Source: Planctomycetes bacterium RIFCSPHIGHO2_12_FULL_52_36
GTDB lineage: Bacteria > Planctomycetota > Brocadiia > Brocadiales > Bathyanammoxibiaceae
DNA: 9,045 nt
Assembly: GCA_001828545.1 (NCBI GenBank)
Contig: MHYW01000023.1
Location: forward strand, 1-9,045
Direction of reading: 5' to 3'
Part shown: piece after piece, positions 5,686 through 9,045 of the stretch
How the letters are laid out: every line of letters begins with the position of its first letter
Numbering within the stretch: position 1 is the first letter of the stretch
The notes under the pieces: model-generated
What the model was told of the DNA's origin: nothing
Database searches by the model: none
The model's input: only the letters and a program-made list of their open reading frames with translations
Program-made: the position numbers and the translations under genes

Positions 5686-6906
5686 ATGGAATACCCTAAA
5701 CTGCGTCCTGTTGAAATCTTTCCCGTGGAAGTGACCGGCCAGAAGTTACTCTGTATAAGAGACCCCATAGGCATTACAGAAAAAATGGTCTTTGTCCCTT
5801 ATCAGCTATTGGACGTATTACGCCTTTTTGACGGCCATCACTCCTTGAGGGATATCCAGGCCGAGTTTGCCAGGAGACACAAGACGGCATTGTTTATTGA
5901 GCACCTGGAAGGGATGGTAAAGGAGTTAGATGCCCATGCACTCCTTGAGGGGGAGAGATTTAACTCGTTCGTAGAGAGCCTGCGGGGAGAATTCAGTAAC
6001 TCCAGTCTAAGAAAGGCTACCCTGGCAGGTAGGTCTTATGAGGGAGACCCAGGGGCGTTAAGGGCCCAATTAGAGGGGTTCTTCCTCGCAGAGGGGGGGC
6101 CCAACGGTCTTCCGGGCAGGCAGGAGAGGGACGTATTAAAGGGGGCAGTAATTCCCCATATTGATTTTGGCAGAGGCGGACCCTGTTTTGCCTGGGCCTA
6201 TAAGGAGATAGTAGAATCTTCCAACGCAAGGGTCTTTATACTCCTCGGGACGGCCCATCACCCAACGGGAGAGGCCTTTACCCTGACCAGGAAGGATTTT
6301 GAGACGCCGCTGGGCGTGCTTAAAACAGAACGGCCCTTTGTAGATGCCCTGATGGAGGCAACTGGGGACAGGTTCATTAAGGGGGAATTTGCCCATAAGG
6401 CGGAGCACTCCATAGAGTTGCAGGCGGTCTTCCTCCAATACCTGTTTGGAGGTAGGCAAGACGTCTCCATAGTCCCAATCCTTTGTTCCTCCTTTCAGGG
6501 GGCGCTGCAAAATGGTTCAAGCCCTGGCCACCTGACAGAGGTAAAGGATTTCCTGGAGGTATTGAAAGAGACAATGTCCACATATCCCAAGAAGACCTGC
6601 GTAATAGCTAGTGCCGACTTGAGCCACGTAGGCCCCCGCTTTGGGGACCCCTTCTATGCAGACCAGGAGCGCCTGGGTGCCATTGCCCAGGAGGACACGG
6701 CGACCATCAGGTTCATAGAGGCAGTGGATGCAGAGGGGTTCTTTGCAGACGTGCAGAGAGATGGGGACAAAAGGAAGATATGCGGGCTTACCCCCATATA
6801 TGCCCTCTTGAAGGTGATACGGGCCTCCAAAGGGAGGCTGATGAAGTACGGACAGTGGCCAGACCCTATGGGGATGGTGAGCTTTGCCAGTATATGTTTT
6901 TATTGA
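5686..6906 (+). CDS. amrB: AmmeMemoRadiSam system protein B (MEMO1 family) with PqqD-like N-terminus
   Basis: The protein has 406 residues. Residues about 150-406 form the MEMO1/extradiol-dioxygenase-like fold. The motifs are IPHIDFGRGG (156-165), LGTAHHPTGE (187-196), EHSIELQAVFLQYLF (240-254), ASADLSHVG (308-316) and KICGLTPIYALLK (364-376). H158, H191 or H192, H314 and C366 match the metal ligands of human MEMO1 (three His and one Cys). The first helix motif reads PHIDF rather than the usual PHAGY. Residues about 35-92 (VPYQLLDVLRLFDGHHSLRD and on) look like a PqqD-type winged helix, the sort that binds peptides for radical SAM enzymes. In many genomes this family is encoded beside an AMMECR1 protein and a radical SAM protein; neither is in this window. 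The reaction is unknown. It is expressed from its own promoter, and no terminator is seen before the downstream RNA unit. Confidence 0.9.
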   Translation: MEYPKLRPVEIFPVEVTGQKLLCIRDPIGITEKMVFVPYQLLDVLRLFDGHHSLRDIQAEFARRHKTALFIEHLEGMVKELDAHALLEGERFNSFVESLRGEFSNSSLRKATLAGRSYEGDPGALRAQLEGFFLAEGGPNGLPGRQERDVLKGAVIPHIDFGRGGPCFAWAYKEIVESSNARVFILLGTAHHPTGEAFTLTRKDFETPLGVLKTERPFVDALMEATGDRFIKGEFAHKAEHSIELQAVFLQYLFGGRQDVSIVPILCSSFQGALQNGSSPGHLTEVKDFLEVLKETMSTYPKKTCVIASADLSHVGPRFGDPFYADQERLGAIAQEDTATIRFIEAVDAEGFFADVQRDGDKRKICGLTPIYALLKVIRASKGRLMKYGQWPDPMGMVSFASICFY

Positions 6907-6911
6907 GTTAT

Positions 6912-6940
6912 TGGACAACCGGGCAATCATGTGGTATAAT
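6912..6940 (+). promoter_or_regulatory. Extended -10 promoter of the structured RNA
   Basis: TGGACA (6912-6917, five of six), a 17-base spacer and perfect TATAAT (6935-6940) with TGG before it (extended -10). It begins 5 bases after the MEMO stop and is the strongest promoter in the window. The start is expected around 6946-6948. Confidence 0.8.
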
Positions 6941-6946
6941 TATTGT

Positions 6947-7341
6947 GGAATAAAAGGGCGTCGCTCTTTGACATAGAGAAATCGGTAAAAGGCCAAAAGC
7001 AAGGTGCAAGCTAAGAAATTCCATAAGAATTTCTCTTCCTAAAAGAGCTCTAGGGGAAGCACATAAAGGGCTTACGGCCTTTTACCGGTAGTGTGCGTGA
7101 AAGAAGGGGGCGGGTATCCGCCTTAAGCGGAAGCGGTTAGTAAGTCAGTAAGGAAGGATTTGGCTGGGAGTTAGAAACTAGAGAAAAGGGTTTAAAAACC
7201 CGAACTCTGGGACCTAACTTCCAGCCAAAGGAGTGAGTGACGCTCATAAGAGTAGAAATTTGGCTGGAAGCCGGCTAAACGATGTAGTGTAGTGAAATGC
7301 CCTACGTAGTATGAGTAATTAGCCGACTCCCAGCCTTTTTT
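6947..7341 (+). ncRNA. Unrecognised structured non-coding RNA, ~395 bases
   Basis: The unit lies between a consensus promoter (6912-6940) and an intrinsic terminator (U-run 7336-7341) and has no plausible ORF. Stems read from the sequence: CTCT/AGAG (6964-6967/6975-6978) and a perfect 12-bp stem CGGTAAAAGGCC (6983-6994) / GGCCTTTTACCG (7076-7087). The latter encloses GTGC/GCAC (7004-7007/7059-7062), AGAAATTC/GAATTTCT (7014-7021/7027-7034) and a CTTCCT/GGGGAAG helix. GGCGG-GTAT-CCGCC follows (7109-7122). A 16-bp stem 7159-7174/7214-7229 encloses CTAGAG/CTCTGG and GGGTTT/AAACCC. A long terminal hairpin spans 7262-7335. I find none of the conserved cores of RNase P RNA, tmRNA, SRP RNA or 6S RNA. 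Cis-regulatory leader function is unlikely because no plus-strand gene follows. The fold is inferred from base pairing only. Read-through from the MEMO gene would also enter it. Confidence 0.7.
7262..7341 (+). terminator. Intrinsic terminator of the structured RNA
   Basis: GGCTGGAAGCCGGCTAA (7262-7278) pairs with TTAGCCGACTCCCAGCC (7319-7335) at 15 of 17 positions. TTTTTTG follows directly (7336-7341). The loop region 7279-7318 can form a further small helix (GTAG 7289-7292 / CTAC 7302-7305). The 3' arm can alternatively pair perfectly with 7162-7171, which would also place a stem next to the U-run. Confidence 0.8.
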
Positions 7342-7379
7342 GTTTTAAAATTGGTATCGTCTCGTTAAAGGGTGCGTTT

Positions 7380-7430
7380 GAGGGTAGGTCTTTACAACAG
7401 ACATATCCCTCTCTCCGCTACCCTTTTTTT
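7380..7430 (+). terminator. Second terminator-like hairpin with a competing fold
   Basis: GGGTAG (7382-7387) pairs with CTACCC (7418-7423), followed by seven Ts (7424-7430). GTCT/AGAC (7388-7391/7399-7402) stacks inside. The competing fold pairs GAGGG (7380-7384) with CCCTC (7407-7411) and excludes the terminator stem. It may be a back-up terminator for the RNA at 6947-7341; no downstream plus-strand gene exists to attenuate. Confidence 0.55.
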
Positions 7431-7445
7431 GTTTGCATTATATGG

Positions 7446-7489
7446 TAATTAAGGAGGGGCAAATTCAAAAATTCTATCTTTCCCTCCGC
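7446..7489 (-). terminator. Possible weak terminator of the secreted-protein gene
   Basis: GGAGGG (7453-7458) and CCCTCC (7482-7487) can pair across an A/T-rich interior just past the minus-strand stop. The minus strand then reads TTAATTA, not a clean U-run, so this is a weak candidate. Confidence 0.25.
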
Positions 7490-7495
7490 CCACAA

Positions 7496-8089
7496 TTACT
7501 TAATCTTTGACAGGTCAAACGTGAATTCTACCGGCTTCCCTTTGGGAATAGAGACCTCAAGGGTTACCGTGCTGTTTAGGTCTATACGGTGGAGGTCAAA
7601 ATAGTAGTAGCAGATGGCCCTGTAGGCAGGCGACTGAGGCCAGGACTTGCTACTTTCTGCGACCTCGGCATGACGCTCTTCCACTGGCCTTATAGTCTGT
7701 CCTTTGTGCTTGAGGACTGCATGACAGTCCTTAGCAAAGTCTAACTCGTCCCCGTAGAGGGACACCCCGAAGGCAAGCCTGTCCTTCAACTCTTCCAGGA
7801 GCTTATTTATGTCATCGGGCGTCAATTTGACGTGTTCAAAGGGGGAGTTTTTCGCCTCAAAGGCCACCTTAGAGAATGGGGTGATGACCCTGGCGGCCCC
7901 CTTTCCGTAACCCAGGTCCACCCGCCATTCCTTGAAGAAGGTCAGGTAATCTGCCTCCTTATTGGTCTTACCGTAGGCGATGGCCAGGTTGGTCTGTTCC
8001 TCAGTAAGCTTAGTCCATACAGCCCCGGCCGGGTGGGAAAAGAGTATGAATAAAGACATTACCGTGGCAAGGGAGATTAGCTTATTCAT
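7496..8089 (-). CDS. Secreted protein of unknown function
   Basis: The protein has 197 residues from the ATG at 8089, chosen because GGAG (8097-8100) sits 7 bases upstream and this start overlaps the preceding small gene by 8 bases. An ATG at 8107 with SD GAGG (8114-8117) would add MNWRKR and cannot be excluded. The N-terminus MNKLISLATVMSLFILFSHP then AGA-V is a Sec signal peptide with a signal peptidase I site after A23. The mature part holds no family I recognise. It is mixed helix/strand with two cysteines (C122 in KDCHAVLKHK, C160 in AICYYYFDL) that could form a disulfide outside the cytoplasm. A strand-rich end follows: STVTLEVSIP, then PVEFTFDLSKIK. It is probably periplasmic. It is the last gene of a minus-strand unit and converges on the structured RNA. 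Confidence 0.75.
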   Translation of the reverse strand: MNKLISLATVMSLFILFSHPAGAVWTKLTEEQTNLAIAYGKTNKEADYLTFFKEWRVDLGYGKGAARVITPFSKVAFEAKNSPFEHVKLTPDDINKLLEELKDRLAFGVSLYGDELDFAKDCHAVLKHKGQTIRPVEERHAEVAESSKSWPQSPAYRAICYYYFDLHRIDLNSTVTLEVSIPKGKPVEFTFDLSKIK

Positions 8090-8219
8090 CCTTTTTCTCC
8101 AGTTCATTCAATTCCTCGGTAGTAGGTTTCTTTAGGCGTCTGTCCCCTTTGGTCTTGAAGACCTTAGGACTAGGGCACCGGAGCCTGGGGAATTTAACTG
8201 TTATTTTTTTCTTTGCCAA
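8082..8219 (-). CDS. Small basic protein, 45 codons, TTG start
   Basis: A TTG at 8219 with SD GAGGAG (8227-8232, 7-base spacing) opens MAKKKITVKFPRLRCPSPKV, then FKTKGDRRLKKPTTEELNEL and EKKDE. The TAA (8084-8082) lies inside the start of the secreted-protein gene (ATG at 8089), an 8-base overlap typical of translational coupling. The product is strongly basic in its first 31 residues, turns acidic at the end, has one cysteine, and shows no signal peptide or membrane segment. I recognise no family. The good SD, the overlap and the protein-like composition make it more than a chance frame, though its TTG start makes it easy to miss. Confidence 0.55.
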   Translation of the reverse strand: MAKKKITVKFPRLRCPSPKVFKTKGDRRLKKPTTEELNELEKKDE

Positions 8220-8243
8220 TTACTAACTCCTCGTCCCGGACCC

Positions 8244-8317
8244 CTAATCCCTAACGGGAGGGCGGTATAACGCAGGCTAAAGCCTGCGGCTACCACTGGT
8301 GACTAATCCCTAACGGG
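8244..8317. repeat. 15-base direct repeats flanking the GCAGGCT palindrome
   Basis: CTAATCCCTAACGGG occurs at 8244-8258 and again, exactly, at 8303-8317. The copies flank a 44-base segment that holds the palindrome of 8271-8293. The second copy overlaps the last codons and stop of the lipoprotein gene. Confidence 0.75.
8271..8293. repeat. GCAGGCT palindrome, copy 2
   Basis: This is the exact 23-base reverse complement of the element at 4909-4931, with the core CGCAGGCT-AA-AGCCTGCG and the GGCTAC end on the right. It lies between the lipoprotein gene and the small basic gene. Confidence 0.85.
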
Positions 8318-8780
8318 GGGATGGGGAGGGTTCCTGTTTTTCCTGTTCCTTGCTCATCCTGCTCAGGATGCGGAGTATGAGGGTGTTATATTCGGCGAGT
8401 TGAGCCCTGAGTTTTTCTAGCTCCACCCGCATCTCCTCCTTTGTCTTTTTGGAATCCCTGGAGGCGTCTCCCACGAGGAATTCTAGCATGGAGACCTTGT
8501 CCTTGAGGAATTGATAGTCTCGTTCCATGGAGTTGAGACGGCTCAGGATATCATCGTACAGTTCTTGTCTCTCTGCGGGGAGGGCGGGAGTTTCCCTGGC
8601 CTTTTCCGCCTCCCTGGTGGATGGGGTCGGTGGGGTTTTAGTATCGGTGGTAGGCCCGGCTTGAGGGGTAGTTATACCCTCGGCAGGCCCTTTCTCCCCT
8701 CCAAAGAAGCAGCCCGAGAGGGAGAGTATCAGGGACAATACTAGTAGTCGTGTAGAGTATGTGGCCATAGACACCCCCAT
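8310..8780 (-). CDS. Coiled-coil lipoprotein of unknown function
   Basis: The protein has 156 residues. RLLVLSLILSLSGC is a lipoprotein signal peptide with lipobox LSGC (21-24), so C24 would be lipidated. The residue after it is F, not D, so by the +2 rule it would go to the outer membrane. Residues about 28-68 form a Gly/Pro/Thr-rich tether (ITTPQAGPTTDTKTPPTPST). Residues about 70-148 are a charged heptad-type coiled coil (LYDDILSRLNSMERDYQFLK, then KVSMLEFL and VELEKLRAQLAEYNTLILRI), followed by a PSPSPR tail. The architecture suggests a trimeric or dimeric periplasmic spacer, loosely like YbgF/CpoB N-termini or Lpp, but no family is identified. The ATG at 8780 has AGAGG 4-5 bases upstream; the ATG at 8768 is an alternative. 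The last codons and stop lie in a 15-base direct repeat. Confidence 0.75.
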   Translation of the reverse strand: MGVSMATYSTRLLVLSLILSLSGCFFGGEKGPAEGITTPQAGPTTDTKTPPTPSTREAEKARETPALPAERQELYDDILSRLNSMERDYQFLKDKVSMLEFLVGDASRDSKKTKEEMRVELEKLRAQLAEYNTLILRILSRMSKEQEKQEPSPSPR

Positions 8781-8836
8781 TATGCCTCTTATTTTTTACT
8801 GATGCAAGGGGGCTTTGCCCTCCTGTTCTCATCTTA

Positions 8837-8870
8837 CCTGTTAAATCCAGTGGTATCCTGTTGAATCCAG
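8837..8870. repeat. Tandem 14-base direct repeat upstream of the lipoprotein gene
   Basis: CCTGTTAAATCCAG (8837-8850) and CCTGTTGAATCCAG (8857-8870) lie 20 bases apart start to start, about two helical turns. A third partial CCTGTT stands at 8822-8827. The spacing would suit a regulator binding one DNA face upstream of the lipoprotein gene. Decayed tandem repeat is the plainer explanation. Confidence 0.6.
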
Positions 8871-8896
8871 CCATTTACTCTTTTGAAAGATATGTT

Positions 8897-8925
8897 ATAT
8901 AAAGAGGTGTTGGGTCAGGAATCAA
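8897..8925 (-). promoter_or_regulatory. Candidate promoter of the lipoprotein gene
   Basis: On the minus strand TTGATT (8925-8920) is followed after 17 bases by TTATAT (8902-8897), or after 18 by TATATA. Both hexamers are only partial matches. The start would be near 8890, giving a leader of about 110 bases that includes the direct repeats. Confidence 0.3.
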
Positions 8926-8996
8926 TAGTCAGCAGTAGGGGCGGTTCGCGAACCGCCCCTACAACTGATTGCTGACTGCGGACCCCTGATACCTGA
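8915..8996. repeat. Nested inverted repeat containing GTAGGGGCG palindrome copy 5
   Basis: The inner part is a perfect 28-base palindrome with no loop (8935-8962; half GTAGGGGCGGTTCG). Outside it AGTCAGCA (8927-8934) mirrors TGCTGACT (8970-8977). Further out TCAGGAATCA (8915-8924) mirrors TGATACCTGA (8987-8996) at 9 of 10 positions. The region has no gene. Confidence 0.8.
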
Positions 8997-9020
8997 AAAA
9001 CGGTAACCGAAGGTTCAGTC

Positions 9021-9045
9021 GTAGGGGCGAACGGCCGTTCGCCCC
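9021..9045. repeat. GTAGGGGCG palindrome, copy 6 (cut by the window end)
   Basis: GGGGCGAACGG / CCGTTCGCCCC (9024-9045) is perfectly self-complementary. The expected closing TAC lies beyond the window. Nothing else is visible in 8997-9020. Confidence 0.8.

Noticed and set aside
6947..7341. RNase P RNA, tmRNA, SRP RNA or 6S RNA as the identity of the structured RNA
   Set aside because: I found no GAAAGUCCGGGC-type RNase P core, no tRNA-like ends or tag ORF, and no SRP GGAAGCAG loop. The length is more than twice that of 6S RNA. The CCGGCTAA at 7271-7278 is only a superficial likeness to an RNase P segment.
6947..7341. Retron msr-msd or group II intron remnant
   Set aside because: There is no reverse transcriptase in the window, no domain V-like hairpin with AGC catalytic triad, and no a1/a2 arrangement.
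7832..8053. 73-codon plus-strand frame
   Set aside because: It is antisense to the secreted-protein gene, which has a signal peptide and SD. The frame shows no domain or SD.
1225..9045. CRISPR array made of the repeated palindromes
   Set aside because: Copies are far apart, irregularly spaced and in separate gene gaps, with no spacers and no cas genes.

Overview
The window (9,045 bases, mid-GC) looks like a chromosomal segment of an uncultured Gram-negative bacterium. The support is an LSGC lipobox protein, a Sec-secreted protein, consensus sigma70-type promoters, strong Shine-Dalgarno (SD) sites, some TTG starts, and intergenic gaps filled with short palindromic repeats. A Brocadiales/planctomycete-like or other deep-branching uncultured lineage would fit. 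I infer this only from gene style and repeat style, and no phylogenetic marker here settles it.

Left part (1-4192, + strand). The C-terminal end of a DUF2283-type protein is followed by a Thermotoga-type CorA Mg2+/Co2+ channel. After a palindromic repeat come recG (branch-migration helicase, probable TTG start) and, 8 bases later, thiD (HMP/HMP-P kinase), probably one transcript. Middle part (4193-6906). A consensus promoter drives a 130-residue protein. Its last ~40 residues match the glycyl-radical end of anaerobic ribonucleotide reductase (NrdD), but it lacks the catalytic barrel. A strong rho-independent terminator follows. A minus-strand TIGR00725/LOG-like nucleotide-binding protein and a plus-strand AmmeMemoRadiSam protein B (MEMO1 family, with a PqqD-like N-terminal extension) are then transcribed divergently from two recognisable promoters.

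Right part (6907-9045). Just after the MEMO gene an extended -10 promoter starts a non-coding, heavily structured transcription unit of about 395 bases. It ends at an intrinsic terminator at 7335-7341 and is the most interesting object in the window. Its 3' domain is built from four related arms that can pair as two tandem hairpins or as a nested four-way junction. A second terminator-like hairpin lies 45 bases downstream. On the minus strand follow a secreted protein of unknown function, a 45-codon basic small gene overlapping its start by 8 bases, and a coiled-coil lipoprotein.

Repeats. Six copies of a GTAGGGGCG-ended palindrome and two exact inverted copies of a 23-base GCAGGCT palindrome occupy the gaps. 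In one case the repeat supplies a gene's stop codon (thiD), and in another it sits directly against an SD site (LOG-like gene). Apart from the recG-thiD pair and the minus-strand small-gene/secreted-protein pair, the neighbours do not form one pathway.
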